DNA of 21,755 bases from Deferribacteres bacterium (GTDB lineage: Bacteria; Thermosulfidibacterota; Thermosulfidibacteria; Thermosulfidibacterales; Thermosulfidibacteraceae), in NCBI GenBank assembly GCA_013153205.1, contig JAADEW010000097.1, forward strand, positions 1 to 21,755, read 5' to 3'. Below are positions 1 through 8,393 of this stretch, in pieces; position 1 is the first letter of the stretch; each line of letters begins with the position of its first letter. The translations under genes and the position numbers were made by a program. Below the pieces are notes generated by a model. It made no database searches, was not told the DNA's origin, and saw nothing but the letters and a program-made list of their open reading frames with translations.

Positions 1-388
1 GGTCAAACCTTAGAGCGCTCACATCGTTCAGGATTGAAACACCCCTGGCGAGAGCCTCCTCCGCCACTTTAGCCTTGTAGGTATCTATGGACAAAATCAC
101 CTCAGGGAAATGTCTTTTTATGTTTTCTATAACCGGAATTACCCTTCTCAACTCTTCTTCGGCAGATACGGGTTCGGAAAAGGGACGGGTAGATTCACCG
201 CCCACATCTATCACATCAACCCCTTCGAGCACCATCTGCTCTACACGTTTCAAAGCGGCATAGATATTTTTATACCTTCCACCATCATAGAAAGAATCGG
301 GCGTAACATTCAATATTCCCATAATCAAAGGGTTCTCCGCCTCATCCCTTATCCTATCAACAAGCTCTTTTGCCGCTACTTCAAGCAT
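1..388 (-). CDS. folP: Dihydropteroate synthase, N-terminal part (cut by left edge)
   Basis: This enzyme condenses p-aminobenzoate with dihydropterin pyrophosphate in cytoplasmic folate synthesis. About 129 codons are present; the C-terminal half lies beyond the left edge. Family signatures are clear: MGILNVTPDSF at residues 23-33, DVGGESTRP at 61-69, SIDT at 100-103 and NDVSA at 121-125. The ATG overlaps the ftsH stop by 8 bases (ATGCTTGA), and an AG-rich GAGGACAGGG lies just 5', so translation is probably coupled to ftsH. The ftsH-folP order is also that of Escherichia coli, where glmM follows; glmM may lie off the left edge here (inference). Nothing in the visible part suggests a broken gene. 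Confidence 0.96.
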   Translation of the reverse strand, partial: MLEVAAKELVDRIRDEAENPLIMGILNVTPDSFYDGGRYKNIYAALKRVEQMVLEGVDVIDVGGESTRPFSEPVSAEEELRRVIPVIENIKRHFPEVILSIDTYKAKVAEEALARGVSILNDVSALRFD

Positions 389-2366
389 TTTCCCTGTCCT
401 CATCCTCTCCGTCTTTATCCTTTTTATCGCCCTTTGGGCTGTCCGAATTATCGGAAAACATCCTGCTGTATTTCAGGTCAAACCGGGAAAGGATTTCGTC
501 AAGCTCTTCACCTGAGAGGACTTCCTTCTCCAGCAGTTTTTCAACTATGGCTTCCAGAGCTTCTCTGTTTTCGCTCAGCAACCTCTTTGCCTCCTCATAG
601 CAGGAAAGCACAATTCTCCTCACCTCTTCGTCTATCTCCTGAGCGGTCTTTTCACTGTATTCCTTGTGAGCGGCAAGCTCCCTGCCCAGAAAGATGAGCT
701 CGTCCTTTTTTCCAAAGGAAAGAGGACCCAGCTTATCGCTCATGCCGTAAACGCACACCATCTTCCTCGCTATCTCCGTTGCCCTCTCAAGGTCGTTGGC
801 GGCTCCGGTGGTCTGCTCGCCAAAAACAATCTCCTCGGCGGCTCTGCCACCCAGAAGAACCGTTATCAGCTTGAGCAGATAATCCTTGGTGTGCATGTGC
901 CTGTCTTCTTCGGGCAACTGCTGGGTTACACCCAAGGCAAGTCCTCTGGGAATAATGGTAACTTTGTGCACCGGGTCTGCTCCCGGAATGAGCTTTGCCA
1001 CGAGGGCATGACCGGCTTCGTGGTAAGCGGTTATCTTCTTCTCCTCCTCGCTCACAATCATGCTCTTTCTTTCAACGCCCATGAGTATCTTGTCCTTAGC
1101 CTCTTCAAAATCCTCCATCTCTATCCGGTCTTTCCCTTTTCTTGCCGCAATGAGAGCCGCTTCGTTAACGAGGTTGGCAAGGTCCGCTCCTGAGAAACCG
1201 GGAGTTCCCCTGGCAATAACCTCCAGGTCCACATCATCTGCAAGGGGCTTATCCCTCACATGCACCTTCAATATCTCAAGCCTGCCCTTCACATCAGGTT
1301 TGGGTATCACCACCCTTCTGTCAAACCTGCCCGGTCTTAAAAGAGCCGGGTCAAGGATATCCGGCCTGTTGGTGGCGGCAAGTATCACTATCCCTTCAGA
1401 GGTGTCAAAACCGTCCATCTCAACCAGCAACTGGTTCAAGGTCTGTTCCCTTTCGTCGTGTCCTCCTCCGAGCCCCGCTCCTCTCTGGCGGCCCACGGCG
1501 TCAATCTCGTCTATAAACACTATGCAGGGTGCATGTTTTCTTGCCTGCTCAAACAAATCCCTCACCCTTGCCGCACCCACTCCAACGAACATCTCCACAA
1601 ACTCAGAACCGGAAATGCTCAGGAAAGGCACTCCCGCTTCCCCTGCAATAGCCTTTGCCAGAAGGGTTTTACCCGTTCCGGGGGGACCCACAAGGAGAAT
1701 ACCCTTGGGCATCTTTCCGCCAAGGCGCTGAAATTTCTTGGGGTCCTTGAGAAACTCTATTATCTCTTTAACCTCTTCTTTGGCTTCCTCTATGTCTGCC
1801 ACATCCTTAAAGGTGATTTTTTTACCCTGGTCAACTATAATGCGGGCTCTGCTTTTGCCGAAGGTAAAGGCCCTGCCCGAACCCGCCTGCATCTGTTTCA
1901 TAAAGAAAATCCATATAGCCACAAGCACTATAAGGGGTAGCCATGACGAAAGGAAGTTCATATACCAAGAGGGTTTTTCCGGAGGTTTGACATATATCTG
2001 TATCCCTTTTTTCTTCAAAAGCTCTATGAGGTCAGGGTCGTTGGGAACATTCACCTTTATCTTGTAAAACTTCCTCTTCTCCTTCCTCCACTCAAAAACG
2101 GGCTTGACATTGCCCACCACCTCTTTAAAGGTCTTTTCGTCAACCTCGGTGTAGATGGTGTGCTCCTTCATCACAACGCTTTTGATGGCTCCCTTGTTAA
2201 CCAGCTCAAGAAACTTGGTGTAGTTTATCTCATAGACCTGCTCCTGAGACATGTTAAAAAAGTTAAAGGCTATAATCATGATAATGGCTATTATAAGCCA
2301 GGTAAGCAGGCTTTTAGCCATATTCGGTCCCGGAGACGGTGGTTTAGGTTTGCGAGATGCAGGCAT
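381..2366 (-). CDS. ftsH: ATP-dependent zinc metalloprotease FtsH
   Basis: Membrane-anchored hexameric AAA+ protease that degrades misfolded membrane proteins and regulatory proteins; in Gram-negative bacteria it also controls LPS synthesis enzymes. At 661 residues it has the family's usual length. In order: transmembrane helix about 19-38, a periplasmic domain about 40-138, a second helix about 139-156, Walker A GPPGTGKT at 227-234, the FVGVGA pore loop at 260-265, Walker B ending DEID at 286-289, the second region of homology ATNRPD to GRFDRR at 331-351, zinc site HEAGH at 449-453 with D525 as likely third ligand, and a highly charged tail. GAGGAGGT lies 5 bases before the ATG and decides the start. 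It lies 10 bases after the HAD gene, and its stop overlaps the folP start. Confidence 0.99.
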   Translation of the reverse strand: MPASRKPKPPSPGPNMAKSLLTWLIIAIIMIIAFNFFNMSQEQVYEINYTKFLELVNKGAIKSVVMKEHTIYTEVDEKTFKEVVGNVKPVFEWRKEKRKFYKIKVNVPNDPDLIELLKKKGIQIYVKPPEKPSWYMNFLSSWLPLIVLVAIWIFFMKQMQAGSGRAFTFGKSRARIIVDQGKKITFKDVADIEEAKEEVKEIIEFLKDPKKFQRLGGKMPKGILLVGPPGTGKTLLAKAIAGEAGVPFLSISGSEFVEMFVGVGAARVRDLFEQARKHAPCIVFIDEIDAVGRQRGAGLGGGHDEREQTLNQLLVEMDGFDTSEGIVILAATNRPDILDPALLRPGRFDRRVVIPKPDVKGRLEILKVHVRDKPLADDVDLEVIARGTPGFSGADLANLVNEAALIAARKGKDRIEMEDFEEAKDKILMGVERKSMIVSEEEKKITAYHEAGHALVAKLIPGADPVHKVTIIPRGLALGVTQQLPEEDRHMHTKDYLLKLITVLLGGRAAEEIVFGEQTTGAANDLERATEIARKMVCVYGMSDKLGPLSFGKKDELIFLGRELAAHKEYSEKTAQEIDEEVRRIVLSCYEEAKRLLSENREALEAIVEKLLEKEVLSGEELDEILSRFDLKYSRMFSDNSDSPKGDKKDKDGEDEDRENA

Positions 2367-2376
2367 AAAGACCTCC

Positions 2377-2841
2377 TCAATCCCTTAAAGTAGCAACAAT
2401 TCTTCTGGCATTCAGCAAAAGAGAGATGGCATCACGGATATCCGTAACCACGATATCCGACATCTCCACGCTCAAAGAGCATGCCCCCTCCCTTCCTATA
2501 ACGCATATACCCAAAACGGCTTCCTTCAGCATTAAATGGTCGTTGTAACCGTTTCCCACTGCAACCGTCTTATCCGCACCGAGACGCTGAATCCACCTCT
2601 TCTTCTCGGCGCTTGCAGACCTGTCGGGGTCAAGGGTCACAACCTCCGCAGGGACATCAAGCCCTTTAGCGGTGCCAAAGGTATCCGAGGTTATAATGTA
2701 TATTTTGACCAGCTCTGAAAGCTTTGAGAGAAGCTCTCTCACATCAGGCGAAATCCTGCCCTCTTCTCCCAGAGTTCCGTTCAAGTCAAAAACCACGTTT
2801 TCTATTCTGAAAGGCTTATCGTTCACCAAAAACTCTATCAC
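2377..2841 (-). CDS. Small HAD-superfamily hydrolase, soluble P-type ATPase-like
   Basis: A 154-residue cytoplasmic HAD-fold protein with no cap domain. Motif I is DLNGTL at 19-24: the nucleophile aspartate (D19) is present, but the usual second aspartate is asparagine (N21). Motif II is the threonine or serine in ITSD (50-53), a lysine follows at 80/81, and motif IV is GNGYND at 96-101. Asparagine at the DxD position recalls soluble P-type ATPase-like HAD proteins (COG4087 type) rather than the KDO-8-phosphate phosphatase KdsC. I chose the GTG at 2841 because it forms a GTGA overlap with the waaA stop and lies 8 bases after AAAGGGG. An in-frame GTG at 2850 would add three residues. Substrate unknown; phosphatase activity is inferred from the fold only. 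Confidence 0.85.
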   Translation of the reverse strand: MIEFLVNDKPFRIENVVFDLNGTLGEEGRISPDVRELLSKLSELVKIYIITSDTFGTAKGLDVPAEVVTLDPDRSASAEKKRWIQRLGADKTVAVGNGYNDHLMLKEAVLGICVIGREGACSLSVEMSDIVVTDIRDAISLLLNARRIVATLRD

Positions 2842-4118
2842 TCCAGACACCCCTTTATCTCGTCTATTATAAGCCTAACGCTGTTTATGGACAAATTAAA
2901 CTTTTTCATCACTTTATCAAGGGGCAACTTAAAAGAACCATTCAGGGATTTCAATACAAACTCAAGAAGTTCTCCCCGGCTTTCTGCCACGAAAAGAAGC
3001 TCCCGCATGTCCTCCACCACATCGGCAAAGTTATGATAGTGGGGACCTATGGCCGTGGGTTTGCCGAAAACGAGAGGCTCAAGGGGATTATGCCCGCCCA
3101 CATTGACGAAAGAGCCGCCTACAAAAACCACATCCGAAACGGAGTAAAACCCGAAAAGCTCTCCCACCGTATCAACGACCATCACATCCTTATCCCTGTA
3201 ATTACCCTCACTTCTGAACCCGAAGGAAAACGAACTGGCCTCAAGAAGCCGTGCCACCTCCTCTTTTCTCTCCGGATGGCGAGGAGCCAAAATAAGCTTT
3301 AAATCCGAAAAGAGCTCCCTAACTCTTTTATACACCTCAAGGACGAGCTCCTCCTCTCCCCTGTGGGTTGAGCCTGCACAGAATATGGGGAAGCCTTCCC
3401 ATCCAAGAGAAGCCATGACGGCAGAGGAATCCACCTCTTTAGCCCTCTCGTAAACAGAGACATACTTTATGTTCCCCGTAACGGCTATCTTTTGGGGAGA
3501 AGCTCCAAGCGTATAGAGCCTTGCCGCATCCCGACAAGACCTTACGAAAAACTTCCTGTATTTTTCAAAAAACGGCTTCAGAAAGAAGGAAAGCTTTTCA
3601 TACCCTCTAAAAGAGGCATCGGATATGCGGCCGTTTATCATAAAGACCGGCACCCCCTCAGAGGCAAGAACCGAAAGGAAGGAAGGCCATATCTCCGTCT
3701 CCACCACCCCCACCACATGGGGAGACACCGCGCGCACCACCCTTGAAACCACCGGGTAAAAGTCCAGCGGAAAATACAAAAAAGTATCCACCTCGTCCTT
3801 CAACCTATCACGGGCGGTTCTCATACCCGTCTGTGTGGTGGTGCTCAGAATCAGACTCGCGTGAGGAACGCTTCTCTTCAAGCCCTTAACCAGAGGGACA
3901 ACCGCAAGAACCTCACCAACGGAGACGGCGTGTATCCATATTCTCTTTTCCCCCCTCACCTCAGGCAGTCTGAGCCCAAGCTTTTCCGAAAGGCCCGCCC
4001 TGTATTTCTCCTGCCTCACCATTTTGTAAGCTATAAAGGGAAGCCCTGCACCGGCTCCCAAAGCGAAAAGGAGGTTGTAAAGAGAAAGAAAAGCGGACTC
4101 TTTCAGCCTTCCTGACAT
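2838..4118 (-). CDS. waaA: 3-deoxy-D-manno-octulosonic-acid (KDO) transferase
   Basis: Transfers KDO from CMP-KDO to lipid A precursor on the cytoplasmic face of the inner membrane, the first step of LPS inner-core assembly. The 426 residues fit the family. There is an N-terminal hydrophobic anchor (about residues 10-30), then IHAVSVGEV at 62-70 with the expected catalytic glutamate E69, ETEIWPS in the first Rossmann domain, CAGSTHRGEEE in the CMP-KDO-binding half and GGHNPLEP near the C-terminus. The ATG lies inside the last codons of the epimerase gene (16-base overlap) with only a weak GAG-type ribosome site, suggesting translational coupling. The gene is the main evidence that the cell has an LPS outer membrane. 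Confidence 0.97.
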   Translation of the reverse strand: MSGRLKESAFLSLYNLLFALGAGAGLPFIAYKMVRQEKYRAGLSEKLGLRLPEVRGEKRIWIHAVSVGEVLAVVPLVKGLKRSVPHASLILSTTTQTGMRTARDRLKDEVDTFLYFPLDFYPVVSRVVRAVSPHVVGVVETEIWPSFLSVLASEGVPVFMINGRISDASFRGYEKLSFFLKPFFEKYRKFFVRSCRDAARLYTLGASPQKIAVTGNIKYVSVYERAKEVDSSAVMASLGWEGFPIFCAGSTHRGEEELVLEVYKRVRELFSDLKLILAPRHPERKEEVARLLEASSFSFGFRSEGNYRDKDVMVVDTVGELFGFYSVSDVVFVGGSFVNVGGHNPLEPLVFGKPTAIGPHYHNFADVVEDMRELLFVAESRGELLEFVLKSLNGSFKLPLDKVMKKFNLSINSVRLIIDEIKGCLE

Positions 4119-4501
4119 AACTCTACGAGAACCCCGTTGGTGGATTTGGGATGTATGAAGGCAATAAGGGTGTTGTGAGCCCCCCTTCTCGGCTTTCTAT
4201 CTATAAGCTGAACACCTTTCTCTTCAAGGAGCCTCAGCGCCTCTTCAACATCGTCAACCTCAAAGGCTATGTGGTGGATACCTTCACCCCTTTTCGCCAG
4301 AAACTTGGCAACGGGAGAATCTTCAGAAGTAGGCTCAAGAAGCTCAATCCTCGTCTCTCCAACCGAGATAAAAGCTACCCTTACCTTCTGCTCCTCCACA
4401 ACCTCCTCGCCCTCCACTTCCGCTCCCAGAAGCTCATAAAACCTTTTCGCCTCCTCTATGCTTCTTACGGCAATACCTATATGATTAACCTTTTTCAACA
4501 T
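4103..4501 (-). CDS. mce: Methylmalonyl-CoA epimerase
   Basis: Interconverts (S)- and (R)-methylmalonyl-CoA, linking propionyl-CoA carboxylase to the mutase. The 132 residues are a complete vicinal-oxygen-chelate (glyoxalase) fold. The opening KVNHIGIAV gives metal ligand H7; GIHHIAFEVDD gives the central histidine (H76/H77) and LVELCQ gives E127. A strong GGAGGAGGT sits 6 bases before the ATG, inside the end of the RqcH-type gene, which it overlaps by 17 bases. It shares the operon with the carboxylase and mutase but is separated from them by that RqcH gene. A glyoxalase with another substrate is possible from the fold alone, but the pathway context makes epimerase strongly preferred. Confidence 0.96.
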   Translation of the reverse strand: MLKKVNHIGIAVRSIEEAKRFYELLGAEVEGEEVVEEQKVRVAFISVGETRIELLEPTSEDSPVAKFLAKRGEGIHHIAFEVDDVEEALRLLEEKGVQLIDRKPRRGAHNTLIAFIHPKSTNGVLVELCQEG

Positions 4502-6161
4502 GTTCCACCTCCTCCGGTATGTGTGGTTTTACCCTTAAAGTGGAAAAGTTCTTATACACCACCATCCCCGGCTTGTAGTTCTTAGCCCTTTTTACAAACT
4601 TTACCCTGGTATAATCAACTTCCACCGAGGAAGAAGAGCCCGCTTTGCTGAAAAAAGCGGCTACTGCCGCCGCCTTCTCCAGCTCCTCGTGCGAAAGAGG
4701 GCGTTTTGCCTTAACAACCACATGGGCGCCGGGATAGCCTTTCACGTGGAACCACAAATCGTCCCGGGAAGCCAGCTTAAAGGTAACATAATCGTTGCCT
4801 CTGGCACTTTTTCCCACATAAATCTCCACATCCTTCAGCCTGAAGGCTCTGTAGGAGGGGGTGCGCTTTTTGGGCTTCTTTGAAGAGGTTTTAGATTTGA
4901 TATAACCGCATTCCTCCAGTATCTCCCTCACCTCTTCAAGCTCACTCAAAGAAGTGGAGCTTTCAATCTGCCACTCAAGCTCTTGAAGAAAGGAAAGCTC
5001 CCTCTCCACCTCCTGCTTTCTTCTAAGAAGAAACTCTTCAGCCCTTTTGAGCTTGGCATACCTTTCAAAATACTCCTCAGCCACCCTGCTGGGCTTTTTT
5101 CCCTTTTTCAAAGGTATCTTCAGAACCTCATCCTCATTATAGGGATTGGGGACCTCAATATGTTCGCTGTAATCTTTTATTCTGGCAAGATTTATCAGGA
5201 TTGCCTCCGCCCAGAGTTTGTATTTCTCCCTGCCCTTTGCCTTTTCAAGCTGGCTCAACAGCTCGCCCAGCACCTTTTTCAGCTTCTTCTGCTCCCTTCT
5301 CACCGTTCTGAGAAGCTCCGACTTCAGAGAAGATAAGGCTTTCTCCCTTTCAAAAAGCTCAACATACAACCTTACAGCCTCGTTTGACTCCATAACCTCG
5401 CCGCCTTCAAGGCATGAGCGCCTCAAGGGGAATACCTTAAAAGGCTTCCTGTAGAGGTAAAGCTCAGATGAAAACAGCTCCTCCTTTACCTCAAGAAAGA
5501 CCCGCCAGAAATCAATCAGCTCCTGAGGGGAAGAGAGCTCCTCTTTCCCCAACCTCGCTGAAATCTCCTCCACCACGAATTTTGGAACAGGATAAAAATG
5601 GCGCATAAGGGCAAAAACGCCTTCCTTCGCCACAGCCTCTATCACCCTATCCCTTTCAGCACTCCACAGATATTCCTTACGGGGAGAATCCGGAAAAAAG
5701 AAGGTCCTTCCGGGCAAAACAGCCCTTTCCTCAAAAGCTCCCTCCTCCCTCCTTGCGGCATCTATTATGCGCTCCCCCTCAACGAGAATGAGGTTCACCT
5801 TCTTCCCGATGACCTCAAAAACGAGCTTAATGCCCCGGGGCTTTCCGGAGAAATCCCTCTTTTCAAACTCAAAAACAAAGAGCCTCTCCCCCTCAATATG
5901 GTTCAGGCCTTTAAGACGCGCGTTCTTCAAGAGGTTGTTAAACAGAACCGCAAAGTAGAGGCTCTCCCTGTTCAGCGGCTCTTTCCCCAGAAAAAAGACG
6001 GCAAGCTCAGGGTTTAAGGCAAAATTGAGCCAGAACTTCTCCCCTGCCCTCCTTAACCCGAGGCTGAACCCCCTGCTGTTGTAGTAGGCCTTTAATACCT
6101 GCGAGTGTAAAAGCTTATCTCCTATGTAATTGAACTGCTTGTTAAGGGTGTAGTAATCCAA
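4485..6161 (-). CDS. rqcH: RqcH / NFACT-family ribosome quality-control protein
   Basis: Homologue of bacterial RqcH (Rqc2/NEMF, formerly fibronectin-binding protein A). In Bacillus subtilis RqcH binds stalled 50S-peptidyl-tRNA complexes and directs C-terminal alanine tailing. The 558 residues are near the usual length. An NFACT-N region spans about 1-200, a long charged coiled-coil segment about 265-420, and the NFACT-R domain about 438-540 with DLWFHVKGYPGAHVV at 468-482. The start is TTG at 6161, one base after the mutase stop, with no Shine-Dalgarno sequence, so translation is probably coupled. I accept it because the first residues (MDYYTLNKQF) fit the family start and no better start is nearby. 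At the position of the conserved Asp-Arg pair I read Glu92-Arg93, which needs an alignment to confirm. Confidence 0.93.
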   Translation of the reverse strand: MDYYTLNKQFNYIGDKLLHSQVLKAYYNSRGFSLGLRRAGEKFWLNFALNPELAVFFLGKEPLNRESLYFAVLFNNLLKNARLKGLNHIEGERLFVFEFEKRDFSGKPRGIKLVFEVIGKKVNLILVEGERIIDAARREEGAFEERAVLPGRTFFFPDSPRKEYLWSAERDRVIEAVAKEGVFALMRHFYPVPKFVVEEISARLGKEELSSPQELIDFWRVFLEVKEELFSSELYLYRKPFKVFPLRRSCLEGGEVMESNEAVRLYVELFEREKALSSLKSELLRTVRREQKKLKKVLGELLSQLEKAKGREKYKLWAEAILINLARIKDYSEHIEVPNPYNEDEVLKIPLKKGKKPSRVAEEYFERYAKLKRAEEFLLRRKQEVERELSFLQELEWQIESSTSLSELEEVREILEECGYIKSKTSSKKPKKRTPSYRAFRLKDVEIYVGKSARGNDYVTFKLASRDDLWFHVKGYPGAHVVVKAKRPLSHEELEKAAAVAAFFSKAGSSSSVEVDYTRVKFVKRAKNYKPGMVVYKNFSTLRVKPHIPEEVEHVEKG

Positions 6162-6162
6162 A

Positions 6163-7851
6163 TCAGATAACTATCTTTTCCTTGTATTCTCCGTAAACCT
6201 TCCTCAAAACGTCCGAGATTTCTCCTAAAGTGGCATACACCTTAACCGCATCATATATGGGATAGACCACATTACCCCCGGCTACCGCCACCTCCTCAAG
6301 CTTTTTCAGGGCGGACTCAACCGCCTTTGAATCCCTTTCGCTCTTTACCTTCTGGAGCTTCTCTATCTGCTTTCTCTCAACCTCAAAGTCTATCTTCAAT
6401 ATCTCCCTTTCAACCTCTTCCTCTTCAATCACGAACTCGTTCACTCCCACAACAATCTGTTCCTTTTTATCAATGGCGAGCTGATAGGCGTAAGCGGCAT
6501 CCTGTATCTCCTTCTGGATAAGCCCCTCCTCAATGCACTTCAGAACGCCGCCCTTCTCCTCTATCCAGTTGAGATACTTCCAGGCCCTTTTCTCTATCTC
6601 GTTGGTCATGTATTCCACGGCGAAAGAACCCGCCATGGGGTCTATAAAGTCGGGCACACCGGATTCGTAAGCGATTATCTGCTGGGTTCTCAAAGCAATC
6701 CTTGCGGAAAGCTCCGTAGGCAATGCCAGAGCCTCGTCGTAAGCGTTGGTGTGAAGGGACTGGGTTCCCCCCAGAACGGCAGAAAGAGCCTGAAGAGCAA
6801 CCCTGACTATGTTGTTTTCAGGCTGTTGTGCAGTGAGGGTGCATCCAGCGGTCTGGGTATGGAACCTCAACCTCATGGAAGCAGGTTTCTTGGCGTTAAA
6901 CCGCTCCTTCATTATCTTAGCCCACATGCGGCGGGCGGCACGGAACTTGGCAATCTCCTCTATAAAGTTGTTGTGGGCATTGAAGAAGAAGGAAAGCCTT
7001 GGAGCAAACTCGTCCACGTCAAGCCCCGCCCTTATAGCCGCTTCAACATAGGCTATCCCGTCTGCAAGGGTGAAAGCCACCTCCTGCACCGCTGTGGAGC
7101 CTGCCTCCCTTATGTGGTAGCCCGATATGGAGATGGGGTTCCACTTGGGAACCCTGTCCTTACAGAAGGCAAATATGTCGGTAATAATCTTTAAAGAAGG
7201 CTCCGGCGGGAAGATATATGTGCCTCTTGCAATGTATTCTTTGAGGACATCGTTCTGAATGGTTCCTCTCAGCTTCTCCGAAGGAACTCCCTGCTTTTCA
7301 CCCACGGCTATATACATGCACAGAAGAATAGCCGCCGTGGCGTTTATGGTCATGGAGGTGGAAACCTTGTCAAGGGGAATGCCGTCAAAAAGGGTCTCCA
7401 TATCGGCAAGGGTGTCAATGGCAACTCCAACTCTTCCCACCTCTCCCCTTGCCATAGGATGGTCGGAATCGTATCCCATCTGAGTGGGCAAATCAAAAGC
7501 AACGGAAAGCCCCGTCTGCCCCTGAGAGAGGAGATACTTGTATCTCTTGTTTGACTCCTCGGCGGTGCCGAAACCGGCGTATTGACGCATGGTCCAGAAC
7601 CTGCCCCTATACATGGTAGGCTGGACACCGCGGGTGAAGGGATACTCACCGGGAAAGCCGAGGTCCTTCTCGTAATCAAGCTCATCAACATCTGTGGGCA
7701 GAAAGAGCCTTTTTATCTCTATACCCGAGAAGGTTTCAAATTTCTCCTTCCTCTCCGGGTGCTTCTCTATCACCTTTTTTACCGTGGTCTCTTCCCACTG
7801 CTTCCTCTTTTCGGCAAGCTTTTTTGCCGTCTCCTTATCGTAAACCCACAT
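6163..7851 (-). CDS. mcmA: Methylmalonyl-CoA mutase, catalytic (large) subunit without B12 domain
   Basis: Adenosylcobalamin-dependent carbon-skeleton mutase that isomerises (R)-methylmalonyl-CoA and succinyl-CoA. The 562 residues form only the substrate-binding TIM barrel: PGEYPFTRGVQPTMY leading into YRGRFWTMRQYAGFGTAEESN (81-101), SVAFDLPTQMGYDSDH (116-131), SGYHIREAG (243-251) and HTQTAGCTLTAQQPENN (331-347). The DxHxxG cobalamin-binding domain is absent, so the protein needs a separate small subunit, as in archaeal-type and many thermophile enzymes; none is in this window. GAGGGGGTT precedes the ATG. It lies 16 bases downstream of the biotin carrier gene. Isobutyryl-CoA or related acyl-CoA mutases share this layout, but the carboxylase and epimerase nearby favour methylmalonyl-CoA. 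Confidence 0.95.
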   Translation of the reverse strand: MWVYDKETAKKLAEKRKQWEETTVKKVIEKHPERKEKFETFSGIEIKRLFLPTDVDELDYEKDLGFPGEYPFTRGVQPTMYRGRFWTMRQYAGFGTAEESNKRYKYLLSQGQTGLSVAFDLPTQMGYDSDHPMARGEVGRVGVAIDTLADMETLFDGIPLDKVSTSMTINATAAILLCMYIAVGEKQGVPSEKLRGTIQNDVLKEYIARGTYIFPPEPSLKIITDIFAFCKDRVPKWNPISISGYHIREAGSTAVQEVAFTLADGIAYVEAAIRAGLDVDEFAPRLSFFFNAHNNFIEEIAKFRAARRMWAKIMKERFNAKKPASMRLRFHTQTAGCTLTAQQPENNIVRVALQALSAVLGGTQSLHTNAYDEALALPTELSARIALRTQQIIAYESGVPDFIDPMAGSFAVEYMTNEIEKRAWKYLNWIEEKGGVLKCIEEGLIQKEIQDAAYAYQLAIDKKEQIVVGVNEFVIEEEEVEREILKIDFEVERKQIEKLQKVKSERDSKAVESALKKLEEVAVAGGNVVYPIYDAVKVYATLGEISDVLRKVYGEYKEKIVI

Positions 7852-7867
7852 AACCCCCTCCCGGGCT

Positions 7868-8383
7868 TTATTCTATCACCGCAAGGACCGCCCCTGCGTT
7901 AACAGTATCTCCCTCTTTAACTTTAACGGCTTTAACCACCCCGTCCTTTGGAGCCTTGAACTCGTTCTCCATCTTCATGGCTTCAAGCACCACCACCGGG
8001 TCTCCTTTCTTCACCTCATCCCCTTCCTTAACGAACACCTTGGTGACCTTGCCGGGCATGGAGGTCTTTATCTCGCCCTCCTCCAGACCCTCTGCTCCCA
8101 TGAGCTTTTCCAGCTTCTTCTTCATCTCGTCCATGACCTTTATCTCAAAATGCTCCCCTTCAACGAGAACGTCGTAAAGGTGGGGTTCTCTCTCGTCCAC
8201 ATCCACCTCAAAGCTTTTGGCATCGCACAAAACGGAATAGACGCAACAGCCGTGTCTTCTCACATCAAGGACGAGCTTTTTTTCCATATCCTCGCCTTTT
8301 ATGGTTACCTCGTAAATCCCCTCTGAAAGCTTTTTGAGCTCTATGGTATAGTCCTTACCCTCGTAGGTTGCTATGTAAGCCAT
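7868..8383 (-). CDS. Biotin carboxyl carrier subunit of propionyl/acyl-CoA carboxylase
   Basis: Carries CO2 as carboxybiotin between the biotin carboxylase and carboxyltransferase encoded just upstream. The C-terminal biotinyl domain (about residues 104-171) has the EAMKM motif at 134-138, so K137 is the biotinylated lysine. The N-terminal ~100 residues are a charged, beta-rich region that probably docks onto the partner subunits (inference). GGGGG lies 5 bases before the ATG, and the biotin carboxylase stop is 10 bases upstream. The subunit is free-standing rather than fused to the biotin carboxylase, unlike the alpha chain of mitochondrial PCC. Whether it also serves acetyl-CoA carboxylase cannot be told from sequence. 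Confidence 0.95.
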   Translation of the reverse strand: MAYIATYEGKDYTIELKKLSEGIYEVTIKGEDMEKKLVLDVRRHGCCVYSVLCDAKSFEVDVDEREPHLYDVLVEGEHFEIKVMDEMKKKLEKLMGAEGLEEGEIKTSMPGKVTKVFVKEGDEVKKGDPVVVLEAMKMENEFKAPKDGVVKAVKVKEGDTVNAGAVLAVIE

Positions 8384-8393
8384 CTTTTCCCCC

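Noticed and set aside
666..1731. Plus-strand open frames within ftsH, and similar ones across the leftward operon
   Set aside because: They are shadows of well-identified genes, with low-complexity predicted proteins and no motifs.
2377..2841. KDO-8-phosphate phosphatase KdsC next to waaA
   Set aside because: KdsC proteins carry a DVDGVLTD-type motif I; this protein has DLNGTL and lacks other KdsC hallmarks. Proximity to waaA alone is not enough.
7350..7691. Second minus-strand frame of 113 codons inside the mutase gene
   Set aside because: It overlaps the mutase in another frame on the same strand and has no recognisable domain.
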